Part shown: positions 1 to 13,600 of the stretch, in pieces
Layout: each line of letters begins with the position of its first letter
How positions within the stretch are numbered: position 1 is the stretch's first letter
DNA from: Dichotomocladium elegans
Lineage: Eukaryota; Mucoromycota; Mucoromycetes; Mucorales; Lichtheimiaceae
DNA: 64,000 bases
Assembly (NCBI GenBank): GCA_025716815.1
Contig: JAIXMN010000018.1
Location: 620,001-684,000, forward strand
Direction: 5' to 3'
Translations under genes and position numbers: made by a program
The notes under the pieces: generated by a model
Seen by the model: only the letters and a program-made list of their open reading frames with translations
Databases searched by the model: none
Told to the model about the DNA's origin: nothing

Positions 1-1366
1 CCGGCGCATTACTGAGAGAATCTCGTCCGGGATCCAGCATCGATTCTTCTTGCCAGACGCGCGCCATTTGCGGCTGCTTCTCCATGAAGTTAACGGCTCG
101 GATGGTTCCCAAATTTTGCTTCTCCGTTGTCCAAAAAGGCATGTTATCTGAAGCGCTTGATCCCAATGACCAGAAGCACACCCGTTGATCCGTGTCTGCC
201 AGCGCAAGGATTCTTGCACTGCTATTAACATCAAATGCAAATCGTTGTTTGGCAACAGATTCGTCGTGACCACGCAACCGTCGGAGTGGCTGTTGCAGTT
301 TCTTCTTCCATGGATAACGTCGCTGCACGTAACGCACATCCCATATGTTCACCGACTTCTGCACATCTACTGAAATTAGGTGGTCATTCTGCAGAGTTGC
401 TAAGCGTGCAGTCGCGAACTCCGACGCCGCGATGATCATGTCTGGTTTCGGGCTTCGTTCATCCATCAACAGTAAGTGGCCGTCTCGACACCCTAGCCAA
501 GCCTTATGCCTTCCGGTGTATTTTATTGCCAGCACATCGCTCTTGGTTTGATACACAGATCGTGTGTTGAAGTCATCTGATAACAGGTATGCTCCCTTTT
601 CACCACCCAGTGCAATTCCGCCGTGTTCAATACTGCAGTCCACAGCATGGAAAGCCATCGTTTTCCGTAGGAATTGGTACTGAAGGAAGATGCGGTCGCC
701 AGTCGGAACGGAGTACATCACATTCCGTGTCGATCCGGCGGAGCGAATGGCCTTCGCCGTCTGTTCGTCTTGAATCTCGGGAATCGCGCTCACTGAGAAC
801 CGCGAAAGTTCACCGCCAGAAATATCACGTCCTGAATGGTTGCTGATAAAGACAAATTGTCGTGCGCGCTGGCCCTCAACCTCGTGTTCGTATCCGGCTT
901 TGAGCGCAGCAATATGTCCGCATGTCTCCCACATCATTGACGTTTCCCACATCTGAAAAAACGGATTACACTGATATCCGTAACGAAGCACCATCCTAGA
1001 ACCGTAGCTAACAAAAGCCTCCCCTTCACAGAATTCTACAAGGCCGTCGCACCGGTAGCTCTGTCGTATATCGAGCTCTCGGGTCGGCCGCATTTGTCGG
1101 AAGAGTGCGCGGTGACACGCATCAATTCGTTTACGGCTGTTCCCCCCTCGACTTCCCTGCAGTTGCCGATCATAAAGATAATGTACGACATTGCGATCTC
1201 GTAGATATTGGAGCGGATTTCGGCTGAGAGTCGCCTGCTCTTTTTCAAGTCGGGCTATACGTTGCGCGGATCGGACAGCTTCGCGACTATGAGGTCCGTT
1301 CGCTTGAATTCGAAAGTAACGATTCTTTTCGGGATCAAAATAATATCCTGGTATTTCGAGTGACAT
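1..1366 (-). CDS. DCAF4: DCAF4 (WDR21)-like WD40 protein, 3' part outside window
   Basis: An uninterrupted reading frame of about 455 codons runs on the minus strand from ATG at 1366 to the window edge, so the C-terminus is missing. The protein opens with MSLEIPGYYFDPEKNRYFRI, which matches the IPGYYxDPEKxRYF signature of DCAF4/WDR21, followed by a charged helix (RIARLEKEQ). The rest has WD-repeat-like strands, for example SVNIWDVRYV and RVCFWSLGS. DCAF4 proteins act as substrate receptors on DDB1-CUL4 ubiquitin ligases; the role here is inferred from that family. No intron is visible in the part present. The gene is head to head with MDN1, with 250 bp between the two start codons. The N-terminal signature makes the family call fairly secure; the substrate is unknown. 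Confidence 0.8.
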   Translation of the reverse strand, partial: MSLEIPGYYFDPEKNRYFRIQANGPHSREAVRSAQRIARLEKEQATLSRNPLQYLRDRNVVHYLYDRQLQGSRGGNSRKRIDACHRALFRQMRPTRELDIRQSYRCDGLVEFCEGEAFVSYGSRMVLRYGYQCNPFFQMWETSMMWETCGHIAALKAGYEHEVEGQRARQFVFISNHSGRDISGGELSRFSVSAIPEIQDEQTAKAIRSAGSTRNVMYSVPTGDRIFLQYQFLRKTMAFHAVDCSIEHGGIALGGEKGAYLLSDDFNTRSVYQTKSDVLAIKYTGRHKAWLGCRDGHLLLMDERSPKPDMIIAASEFATARLATLQNDHLISVDVQKSVNIWDVRYVQRRYPWKKKLQQPLRRLRGHDESVAKQRFAFDVNSSARILALADTDQRVCFWSLGSSASDNMPFWTTEKQNLGTIRAVNFMEKQPQMARVWQEESMLDPGRDSLSNAP

Positions 1367-1616
1367 GGCATGTAAAAATTAGGCCAGAATCGGAACTAAC
1401 AGATCTAGCACAATTCAACGTTGGTAATGTGTTCTGGATCCTGTTAAAAAAAAACGAGAGAGATAATACAAACTACCTTGCAGAAAATAAAAAAGTAGCT
1501 GTTTCCTTTTGGAGCATTAGCGTTGAAACGCCGCAAGCAAATTTTTTAAAATGGTGCCTCTCGAGATTTAGATCTTTGCTTGCAATCCAAACTCGATTAG
1601 CAGCGATCTGGACAAA
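1367..1616. promoter_or_regulatory. Divergent intergenic region between DCAF4 and MDN1
   Basis: These 250 bp separate two start codons pointing away from each other, so the promoters of both genes must lie here or overlap the 5' UTRs. The stretch is A/T-rich with an A-run near 1446-1454. I could not assign a TATA box or a factor site. Confidence 0.5.
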
Positions 1617-4600
1617 ATGGCAGACGAAGACACTATCATGGCATCCGTAGTGGATTCACCATCCGACGCTTTATACAACCCACTAGCAATTGACCTCCAA
1701 TGTGCTGTCCGACAGTTCCAAACGACCTGCTGTATCGAGCCTTTGCCTGTGCCAACTTATGCTGCTGCAATCGACCTTCGCGTGCTGCAACAGTATGCCA
1801 GCAACCCGGCTTCGGTCCCAACGTCGCGTGTTTTGGAAATTTTGTCACAATGTCTCCTCAATTCGGCTTGGACGCAGAGCATGGTCACCTTGTTTCGTCC
1901 GATCGTCATAGATCTCGTTGCACGTTGGGTCACCCCCGGATTCACCACTTTCCTCGAAATGGCAGACACAAAAAGCACAAAGCCTGCAGGCGCTGTAAAT
2001 AGGATAGAGGTGGTTGCGAAGGCCTTTAGCATTATCCTGCCGGTCGTTCCCCAAGTCAAAAGGTATATGGGAGTTTGAGGAGAGTTGTAGATATGGCGGC
2101 ATAACGATATTGATGATCCGGTTAAATTTTAGCTTGGCTGTATCATATTTCACCAAATCTCCATCATTATTTGAACGACTTAATCAATTACCGCATTTTG
2201 ATAGCATGAACGTAAGTAATGGAGGCGTAACGAGATAGACCATTATACAAGTGTAGGAGTTGAGATCCGCTTTTCCTTAGATTCCATCCGCCATGTCGAA
2301 CGACCTCCAAGATCTACTACTGACTACATACAGGCTTCTATACTTCTCAGCATCCACTTTTGTGCCTATCTGGAATTGGGGCTCTTTTGTCCAACTCCTT
2401 AGATACGATAACCCCAATCTCCGCTACCTGACCATCCTGTGCTTGAGCAAAGCATATCAGCTCAGTGATTCGCAAACCACGGGCTTACTCGAATCGGTCT
2501 CCAACGGAGATTTGAACAACAGTGAAGAACCATTAATGGCTATCGTTGACGGCAAGCGGATTGATCTTCGAATGCTTCGGTAAACTCAAGAGATTTATAA
2601 ATTTTTGCAATATCAAATGCTAATGCTGTGTGATCCTTCATCTAAAAAGATTATGGGAGGAGCAAAGATTGGCAGACGCTCAGATTTCATTTATACACAA
2701 CCACTACGATACTAATACCGACAACCAACACTCCATTATCACTGACAATGATCTCTGCCCACTCACCTCTAATTTATGTGGTGTACTTCTGCCAAAAACG
2801 GTCGAGGACAGACATACATCCGAGGCAACAAATCGGCCGACATATCGGCCGCAGCTCGTGCTTACAGACACAACAACTAGAAACCTGCATACCCTCAGCC
2901 TTGCTCTCTCTATCGGCGCACCCACATTGCTGGAAGGTGTTACGGGTGCAGGAAAAACAGCAATTGTGGAAGAACTCGCGAGCCGTACAGGTCGCGGTGA
3001 TCGTAAGTGAGAATTGATCTTGAGGTGCATCGATTCACCGGGGAAGATTGATTTTAACCCTTTTATCATTTAAAAAAGAACTTATCAAAATCCATCTGGG
3101 TGATCAAACGGATCCAAAGGTTCTGCTTGGCACATATGTTTCTACATCAACACCTGGCTCTTTCCGATGGCAATCTGGTGTCCTCACGACTGCTGTACAG
3201 GAGGGTCGCTGGGTCCTCATCGAAGATATCGACTTGGCGCCAGCAGAAGTTATATCTGTTCTTCTTCCGTTGCTTGAAACGCGTCAACTTTTCATCCCCT
3301 CCCGTGGCGAGAAAATCAAAGCAAAGGAAGGTTTTCAGCTTTTTGGCACACGCTCCTTTGTTCCTTCGCGGTCCGGCAAGAGCTTCAGTGCACGTGGCGG
3401 TGATATGGTGAGCGGCGCTAACTTATGGACCCGTGTGCACATCGACCCTCTTTCGATGGAGGAATTAGAGCTTGTTGTGCGCGAAAAATTCCCTCGTATT
3501 GGCAACTTCTCCATGCATGTCATGCGTCTATTCGAAGCGGTTGTCGGCATTTACGAAGACCCCAACTTTTCATCACTCTCCTCGTCGACCATGGGTCGGT
3601 TCATCTCGACACGTGATTTGATGAAATGGTGCCATCGTATCAACACATTGCTTGGAGAAAAGTTGAGCGGCGACCTTGGAACGGAAGCAGCACTCGACAT
3701 CACAATTCGACAAGATTTATTTAGTGAAGCCATCGATTCTTTTTGTGGCATGATTCCTGATTATCCTACCTGGGTAGTTGTCCTTGAGCGTGTTGGAGAA
3801 CCACTTCAGATATCTCCTGAAATGGTGCGAAACTATGTTGAACAGTATAAACCTTCGTTGCATCAATCAGAAACGGCTATTTCGATTGGTCGCGTTAATC
3901 TTTCGACGCTTGCAGCCTCGGGCCGCCAAAAGCAGAAGCAAAGTCTCGTCAAAAAGGGTCACCGTCGACCGTTTGCTACAACTGGACATGCGCTTCGACT
4001 TTTGGAAAAGATTTCAGTATGTGTGCACCTGAATGAACCGACTCTCCTGGTCGGCGAGACCGGTACTGGCAAGACGACCGTGGTGCAGCAACTGGCGGAC
4101 ATGCTGAATCAAAATCTCGTTGTCGTCAATTTATCGCAACAATCCGACAGCTCTGATTTGTTGGGCGGCTTTAAACCGGTGGAGGGCCGCATCTTGGCGA
4201 TGCCGCTCAAGGAATCCTTCGACATGCTCTTTGAGCGTACCTTTTCTATTAAGAAAAATGCAAAGTTTCTGGACACTGTCCGGAAGACTTATGTTCATCA
4301 ACGATGGAAGAATTTTGTCGCACTCCTTCAGCAGGCCGTCAAAATGGCCAACCAGAAATTTCAGGGCGAGCAAGAGGATGAATCCAAGAAGCAGTCCTCG
4401 CCTCAACTGCGGAACGCATGGAAGACTTTCGCTAAGCGGCTGGAAGAATTTGAGGTTCAGCAGGCGCAGGCACAGAACAAGTTCGTCTTCAACTTTATGG
4501 AAGGTTCCCTGGTGAAGGCGGTGCGACGAGGCGACTGGATTTTGCTGGATGAGATCAACCTGGCTACCACCGAGACTCTGGAGTGTTTGTCTGGTCTTCT

Positions 4601-7600
4601 TCAAGACGCACAAGGATCACTGTTACTTACAGAGAAGGGCGATGTGGAGCCCATTCAGCGCCATCCTAACTTCCGTCTGTTTGCTTGCATGAACCCCGCC
4701 ACGGATGTTGGCAAGCGTGATTTGCCACCTGGTTTGCGGAATCGCTTCACTGAGTTCTATGTCCATCCTCCAGATTCTCGTTACGAAGACCTTCTGCAGA
4801 TTGTGGAACGGTATTTGTCTGGCGTCTGCACAGGCGACGAACGTGCCTGTGATGATGTGGCGGAATTCTACCTCGAGGCCAAGAAGTTATCACAGGAGCA
4901 TAAGCTTGTAGATGGCGCTAACCAGCGGCCTCATTTCAGTATGCGTACTCTGTCCCGTGCCTTGACTTACGTTGTTCAGATTCAGCCCACGTATGGCCTA
5001 CGTCGATCACTATATGAAGGCTTCTCCATGACCTTCCTGACCCAGCTCAACAAAGAGAGTGAAGCATTGATGCGCCAACTGATCTATAAGACCATCTTGC
5101 GCGGCGTGAAGAATGCAGCCCATCTCACGACCCAGATTCCTCGCCAACCTAGCGATAACTTTATCCAATTTGGTTACTTTTGGCTGGAGCAAGGCCAGTA
5201 TGAGCCTCAAGATGATGGTCATTACATATTGACGCCGTCGGTGGAAACCAACTTGTACAACTTGGCTCGCGTCATCATGTCACGCAAGTTCCCTGTCTTG
5301 ATCCAGGGCCCTACTTCTGCCGGCAAGACGAGTATGATTGAGTACATGGCTAAAAAGACAGGACATCGCTTCGTACGCATCAACAATCACGAGCACACAG
5401 ACTTACAGGAATATCTGGGTACCTATGTGTCCAACAATGAAGGGAAGCTTGTGTTCCAGGAAGGTGTCTTGGTCGAAGCTCTACGAAATGGCTATTGGAT
5501 TGTTCTAGACGAATTGAATCTGGCGCCTTCTGATGTCCTTGAGGCGCTTAACCGTTTGCTGGATGACAATCGTGAGCTTTTGATACCCGAAACTCAAGAG
5601 ATCGTCAAGCCGCATCCCCACTTTATGCTTTTTGCCACTCAGAATCCCGCCGGTCTCTATGGCGGCCGAAAGGCGTTGTCAAGAGCATTCCGAAACCGTT
5701 TCTTGGAACTTCATTTTGACGATATACCTCAGGACGAGCTGGAAACTATCTTATCTAACAGATGCCGAATAGCACCATCGTACTGCAAAAAGTTAGTCCA
5801 AGTATACAAGTCGTTAATGGACCATCGCAATAGTTCACGCCTCTTTGAACAGAAGCACAGCTTTATTACATTGCGTGACCTCTTCCGCTGGGCTGGCCGT
5901 GACCCGAACGGTTATCAGGAGCTCGCCGAACATGGGTATATGCTTCTAGCCGAACGTTGTCGGAAAGAAGAGGAAAAGAAGGTCGTCAAGCAGGTTCTTG
6001 AGGAGACGATGAAGGTGAAGATCGACGAGGCTGTGATGTACGACTGCGAAAGGCTCGAGGAATTTGCCATCTACGACCGTATCTTGCGTGAGAAGAGCGG
6101 TGGTGAAGACACACGATTGGTGTGGACCAAGGCCATGCGGCGTCTGTTTAGCTTGGTAGCTCGCTGCTTACGCTATAAGGAACCGGTTTTGCTGGTCGGT
6201 GAGACAGGTTGTGGTAAGACCACAGTATGTCAGATGCTCGCAGAAACCTTTAATCGCGAGCTGCATATTGTCAACTGCCACCAAAATACCGAAACGGGTG
6301 ATCTATTGGGTGGCCAACGGCCTGTCCGCAACAGGGACGCGAATTCGGATCAATTATTTGAGTGGCACGATGGTCCACTTGTACAAGCTATGCGTGGCGG
6401 CCATTTGTTCTTGCTTGATGAAATTTCCTTAGCAGATGATTCAGTACTTGAACGTCTTAACTCTGTCCTCGAACCCAGCCGACTCCTGGTGTTGGCTGAA
6501 AAAGGTGGCAAACATGTTGAGGAACTGAATGGACAAGATGGCTTCCAGTTTCTAGCGACTATGAATCCTGGTGGCGATTATGGCAAAAAGGAGTTGTCAC
6601 CGGCTTTACGCAACCGTTTCACAGAGATTTGGGTGCCTTCCGTGACCGATAGAGATGACCTGACTATGATCATTGATGAGCAGTTAACGGCTCATCCTGA
6701 TCTCAAGGGTTACGGTCATCGTATGCTCGATTTTATTGCGTGGTTTACTCAAACCCTTGGTCAGACCCGTACTGTCGTCAGCTTGCGTGACATTTTGTCT
6801 TGGGTACGATTTATCAATGTTGGCGTTGATCATGGTCTACATCCAGACCTTGCCTTTATACACGGTGGTTGCCTAGTCCTACTCGATGGATTGGGCTCAC
6901 ATGGCACCTCAGGCTCGTTCCTGAGCGGACACACTCTTCAAGATTTTAGGCTCAAATGCCTCAGGCAGCTTGCCAATCGGCCCGATGCAATGCTTGAAAC
7001 AGAGATCATTGGCCAAGCCGATGGTCATGTGGAGCTTTCTGACGATCAATTTGCCATTAGCCATTTCCGTATTCCGCGCGGCCCACTGCAAAAGACGGAT
7101 ATCAAGTTCACACTTTTGGCTCCGACAACGTCTGACAATGCCATGCGCGTGATGCGTGCAATGCAGCTCAAGAAGCCGATTTTGCTCGAGGGCAGTCCTG
7201 GAGTGGGAAAGACAAGCCTGGTTTCAGCATTGGCTGCCGCCTCAGGTCATCATCTTGTCCGTATCAACTTGAGCGAGCAGACCGATCTCATGGACCTCTT
7301 TGGTTCAGATTTGCCTGTCGAAGGCGGTGATAGTGGTGAGTTCGCCTGGCGAGACGCCCCGTTTTTGCAGGCGATGAAAGCTGGCGATTGGGTCCTGCTG
7401 GATGAGTTGAATCTTGCATCCCAATCGGTGCTGGAAGGCTTAAACTCCTGCTTGGATCATCGTGGTGCAGTGTATATCCCTGAACTTGACCGCGAGTTCT
7501 TCTGTGCCTCTGGCTTCCGTGTCTTTGGTGCTCAGAATCCACTCCAACAGGGCGGTGGTCGCAAGGGCCTTCCTAAGTCGTTCGTCAACAGATTTACCCA

Positions 7601-10600
7601 GGTTTATGTTGAACATCTCTCAGCAGACGATCTCTTGTTCATCTGTGGTCACCTGTTCCCTCAATTTGATCAGACAACGTTGAAGCAAATGATCAAGTTC
7701 AACAGTGAAATGTACAATGAAACCATGGTGCGGTGCAGATTTGGCCGTAAAGGAAGTCCTTGGGAGTTCAACCTTCGCGACGTTTTCCGCTGGCTTGAGC
7801 TCATGCAACACGACAACGCTACAGATCCAGCCGAGTATCTCGGCACGATCTATCTTCAGCGCATGCGTATTCAGGAGGATCGAGAAAAGGTTATTGAGCT
7901 ATATGAAAACGTGTTTGGTAAGCCATTCATGCGGCCCGCTTTCCCTCCCTATCAAGTTTCGAAGGACAAATTATGCGTTGGACACTCGAGCTTGCCGCGG
8001 CTTGCTCAAAAATCGTATGCTGATCTGCTCGATTCTGAGCTCCATCTACTCCATTCCTTCCTCAGTCCGCTCGAGGCGCTCATTAAATGTGTCGAACTGA
8101 GCTGGATGGCCATCGTCACTGGTCCATCGGCTACGGGCAAAACATCATTAGTGCGTCTGCTGAGCAAGCTTACTGGTAACAAGCTCCAAGAATTTGCGAT
8201 GAACAATAGCGTGGATACGATGGAGCTTCTGGGCGGTTTTGAGCAGGTCGATATCAATCGGCATCGCCATGTCGTCATGGAGTCGCTCGAGTCGCTGACA
8301 AGTCGTATTACTCGTGCCTTGCTCGTGCACCATGTTAGCTCTGCTGTCGACATTGAACGTCAATCGGTGCTACAAGCAATTACAGACATTAATGATGCCT
8401 GGTTCACACTGAAGACAAAGCTGGATATGCAAGACCATGGTATTAAGGGTAGCAAGTTGGACTATACTCTGCTTGGCAACATGGTTGAGCATCTTAAACA
8501 AGCCGCCACCAAGGTTGATCCAGATGCGCTTGAAGATCTTGCTACGGCAGTACAAGCTGCAGAGACCCTCCAGAAACTGGAAACGTCGTCAGTGGCTGGT
8601 AAATTCGAATGGATAGATGGACTCTTAATCAATGCTTTAGAGCAAGGTCACTGGCTCTTGATTGATAATGCCAACATGTGCAACCCCTCTGTCCTGGATC
8701 GTCTCAATCCCCTGTTTGAAAATGATGGCGTTCTGATGGTCAATGAACGTGGCTTGGTTGATGGACATGTCAAGGTTATCAAGCCACACCCCAACTTCCG
8801 CATGTTCATGACCGTCGATCCAACCAACGGCGAGTTATCCCGGGCTATGCGTAACCGTGGCATCGAGATTTCACTGGTGGACGCTAACTGGAATGACAAC
8901 GTGGAGGACGTGACGAAATTGGCGAACGGTCTGGGCGTACGCGGTTCGAAGTTACCCTTGCTGCTCAATAGTCTTCAAAAGGATGCAATTGCTCAGAGCC
9001 GCCGCCGCCATCATTCAGTGCGCGAGTATCTGATGCTAGGTACCTATCTCGTTGAGCGTCTGCAACGTGGTCAATCATTCAAGAGTGCCCTCCGGGAATC
9101 GTTCTATCAAGTCTTTATCAATGTTGAGGAACCCCCGGAATCTCTCAAGGCTCTACTAGATGCCGATATGGAGCAAGATATCCTGCAGCATATCATGTCA
9201 CCTACCAATTGTCCTTATTTTGTTGGCGGGTCTCTATTCGATCAGGACTCTGCCTTGGCAACTGTTGCTTTGCAAGGCGCTTACCTCGTTTATCTTATCC
9301 AACAGGGAGAGGATGATCCGAAGGCGACTCAGCGGCTCGAGATAGCAATCGACTATTTCATGGAGGTTATCTCACCAACCGACATTGGATTGCGCGTTCG
9401 CTGGCTATCGTTCATGGCAGAACATGCCTTACTAAAAGATGCGGGCGCGCTTGAGCGCGTAATCTTTTTGCTCAAGGCAGTACGCAATCATCCAGTTTTT
9501 CTTGAAGATTCTATGTCAACAGAGCGTGATAATCAACAGGTAAAATATAGCAATATTTGTCTATTAGACATGTGTCTCACCCACAACTCTATATGATAGG
9601 TTTATCGCCTTTTGATACGCTTATGCAAGATGGACTATGATGATTCTACGATGCTGAAATCGACAATGCGACTCAAGGTCGGCAGTATGACTGCTCTACA
9701 GCAATCTTATTGCTTCCATGATAACCGACTGAGCGAGGCACAGCTTCTGCATCCTCTTGTGAAGAAAATTCTTCCAATCTTTGCTGCCATCCGTGCCGTG
9801 TACTCTGAATACATGAGCAATAGCGCGTGCAGACAAAGCGACAATGCAACGGTATAGTGCATGAGATGATGATGGATATACCATGAAATCTTGAGAACTC
9901 AATCATTTTGCTTAATATGACAGATGATACCGCTACTGAATGCAATCCTTGACGCCCGTGACTACGCCTGGCGTATTGCAAATTCTCTGACACTCAGTCT
10001 GGACAACTATCTCAATATTCTGCGCATGATTGAGCAGTTAATTCGAGACAACGGATTGGCTGGGTTCGAGCATGTATCTGCGTTGATTGCTGATGCCATG
10101 TCAGGTTTTGACTTTGAGACATCACGGTCGATGAAGGCACTCTGGAAACATTTTTGCCCAGCCACTTTGGCGTCCGAGTCGCTTTACAATATTGAAAGGG
10201 AGTTACATTCTCTTAGTTCATCTATGGACGTCTACAAGTCAGGCCATGGTAGGAAGAAGGATTTTATATGATTTACACCAAAAAGGAAAAAATACTCAAT
10301 CATATGCATCGATCTATAAAACAGAGGACGAGCTTACGTCGACCGATCTTGTGCTTCATGCAAAGCCGGAAACCAAGAAAACTTTGATTGAAGGTATTGC
10401 CACTTTGTATGCAGTAGACAACAACAACGACAAAGATGCCTCGAAGCTAGCAAAATCTTTGAAACACCTGCCGGAGGTACGCAATGCATGCAGCGGAGGA
10501 AACATTAAATATGTTAATGCTTATTCCTTTTCTTCAGCATGTGAAGGGACTTTTGGAGAAAGATATGGAGCCGATAGAGGCATTGGTCCCCAATACGTGG

Positions 10601-13600
10601 GACACTGCCTTAGTGCCTATCTATGACCATGCCAGCATCATAAGCGAAATGGAACTTGTGAGCTCCATTTACTTACTTGCGTCTATACCGCCTAACGAAG
10701 TATGAATGTTATTATATTTTCGAGAATATTAGCGATGTTGCTTACAGAAATTTATATTTTTCAATAGACACTGATAACTGAGCTCTTGGAAAAGATCAGA
10801 GCGTTTAGACGCTTTGTTCTCGAGCATACATCCCGCCCTCCTGTCGATCTTATCCCTTACCAGCGTATGCTCTGGTTCTTGGATTCTGATGGTAAGTTAG
10901 TTCGATACTCCCGTATGCAGTTACACAGATCTGACCGCTCTTCAACGATGATATAGAAGCTAGCAAGATCAATGTCGGTTTTCCAGGTATGGTTCACGAC
11001 ATGGCCCATGTGTGGCATCAACGCCTCTGGCGTCTTGGACTCTTCCATCAGAGCCTCTATCAACTTGAACCTACCTTCACTCCTGTGGTATGCAAACTTT
11101 AATGTTCTCAATGGTCATGGTACAGTACTAAAAAGCGTCAATTTCAGAAACTCGTTTTCTCTGAAGGATCAGGTAGTCTGTACCAAGGTGTTCAAACGAT
11201 GACATGTCTTAATCTGATGTAAGCGAGAGGCGTCTTCTACCACGCAAGAAACTGATTAAATATATGCTGTAACTTATAGCTCATTCGTCGACAAGATGTC
11301 CGCGTTTGCATATGAAAATGCGCTCGGGAAGTTGAAGTCTTTGAAAGAGCTCTTAGCCACTCAAGTTATGCTGAAGGAAAAGCGATCCATGGAATTAATG
11401 GCGGTGATTTCTACTGCATATCAGGTATATTGACTCTTCTCTTTGGCAAAGCAAACGTACTGAATTCGCTCCATAGATGCTCGTTGCGTCGGCTGAAGTT
11501 ATGGATCGAGATTTTTATACCTCGTTATCACGCAAGTTCGAACGGCTTTTGATTTTCGCGTATACACTCTCGCAAAAAGACATGTACTCTGTGGATGAAG
11601 TCAAGGGCGATTATGACGACATCATTTACACTATCAAAGACATCAATGCCATCATTCAATCGGGGTCACTCAACGCATTCTATATTTCAGCGATCTCTGC
11701 TCTTGATCAAGCTATCCAGCACCATCGCAGCAAGGACAAAGAGAGCTTCTATATCGCCATTGGGAATTCACGTGCCCTTCTCGGTCTCGCATTTATTGCG
11801 GCATACATTCCAGACTACCCGGTCGACCCTACTGCCGAAGCACGTTTACGTGTAAATCTCCTTAACCACAAGCACGAATTCTATACTCAGAGCGTCAGCG
11901 TGCGCAAAAACATTGAACGGCTGGCCACAGGAAATGACACAAACTCTATGGTTCGCGAAGAGCAAGCCAATTTGGACCGTATCGACCGGGAACTTGCAGC
12001 ATCGGTTACCATCTTCTCACTTCGTCCTGCAAAGTCGCAACTCGACGATATTTTTGTGGACTTGACATACCTCCAAAAGAATCTTCTTGCTAACAATGCC
12101 GCATCGCTCATCAAGATTCTTATGACACCGGGTGCTGGTGATGATTCTACGATAATGCAGCGTGAAGCCCTCATCCAGGGTAATGCACTGCAGTTCATTG
12201 ACCGTATCCAGGTGAAATATCCCATGTACCGTGACATACTCCAGCCTTTGCTCCTAGCCGTCGATGACGTAAAATACGGCATGCGTCTTGTTGCACTCCA
12301 TTGCAAGAAAGACAGGACGGATGAATTTATTGCAGATGTTGTTGAGTTGTTTATCCGCAGCCCTGGTGCAGCTCGATTTGTAGACCTCGACTGGCGTTCT
12401 CTCGCTGAGCCGTCGCAACTTGCTAGGATCAAGTCTGTTATGTTTGAACGGGCACCTGCTACCCGCAAATGGGCCCACTATTTGGGTATTCTAGTCGTGA
12501 TTCTCCAGCGCCTGGTAATGATCGTTGACTCGCGCGGTCATATCAGCCTCGACGACCTTGTGGCTCTCAATGGCATCTTTGCAAACATTGTTGACATCTG
12601 GAAGGCTGCACAAGAGTTCAAGGAGAAAAAGAAAGCTGAAGAGGAACAAATGTACAAGACACGCGCGAAGAAATATGAACCAATGACGGAAGAAGAGCAG
12701 AATGAGGCCGATATGAAGAAGACATTTGCCGATTTCAATGAGGTGTTTGCCGATTTGCACGAGACGCCGGATGGCGAGGATCTTCCTCCTGCTCCTGCAT
12801 CCTCTGAAAAGGTTGAAGAAGAATCCGTCCTCGATGATGCAGATGTATGCTTGATTGGCAAACTCCATCGTTCCATCTTCGATTCGTTCCGTATCGACAC
12901 GCTTAACCGCTCCAAGAAATCATATGATGTAGAAATCTTGCGCTCTTACCGGGCAGCGGGTCAGCTTGCTTCGATGACCGAGTCTGCGTTTACTGATTCG
13001 ATCGATATGATGTGTGGTGCTGGCCATTTGCGCGCCACTCATTTGACTATCCAACGTCTTGTGGCTGAAGATTCGTTCAGCAAGGTCAGCGATTCCCTCT
13101 ATGACTTTTATGCATCTGAGAATGTCGCGGAAGCTAAGCGTGTTGAGCCCATCATCAACCGCTTCAAAGCGCGTGTCAAGGAAATCCAGCTCGAATGGCC
13201 GGAGCATGAGATCCTTCAGCAGCTGATCGATATCAGCGACCGCCTGCTGAGCTTCTCTATAACATCTCCTGTGGCCAAGTTCTTAACGGGTGTCGAATTT
13301 CTCCTTCAGAAGTCCGAGGATTGGGAAGCATATGCGGCTAAGCACGTATCACTTCGTGTACAACGAGAGGAGCTGACTGCGCTTATCATCAGTTGGCGCC
13401 AACTTGAACTTAATTGCTGGCCGAAGTTACTAGCGGCCCAGGAGCAAAACAGCCAGAACGCTGCATTTGAATGGTGGTTCCATCTTTACGATACGGTACA
13501 CAATACAACATTTGATAGCGACTCAGACAAGGACCAAAGAATTCGCGACTTGCTCATGACACTCGACCAATTTTTCCAATCTTGCTCGATTGTTGAGTAT

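Noticed and set aside
11887..12468. Minus-strand ORF of 193 codons inside the last midasin exon
   Set aside because: Shadow of the long midasin frame; no domain, no start context, and the midasin frame continues unbroken through it.
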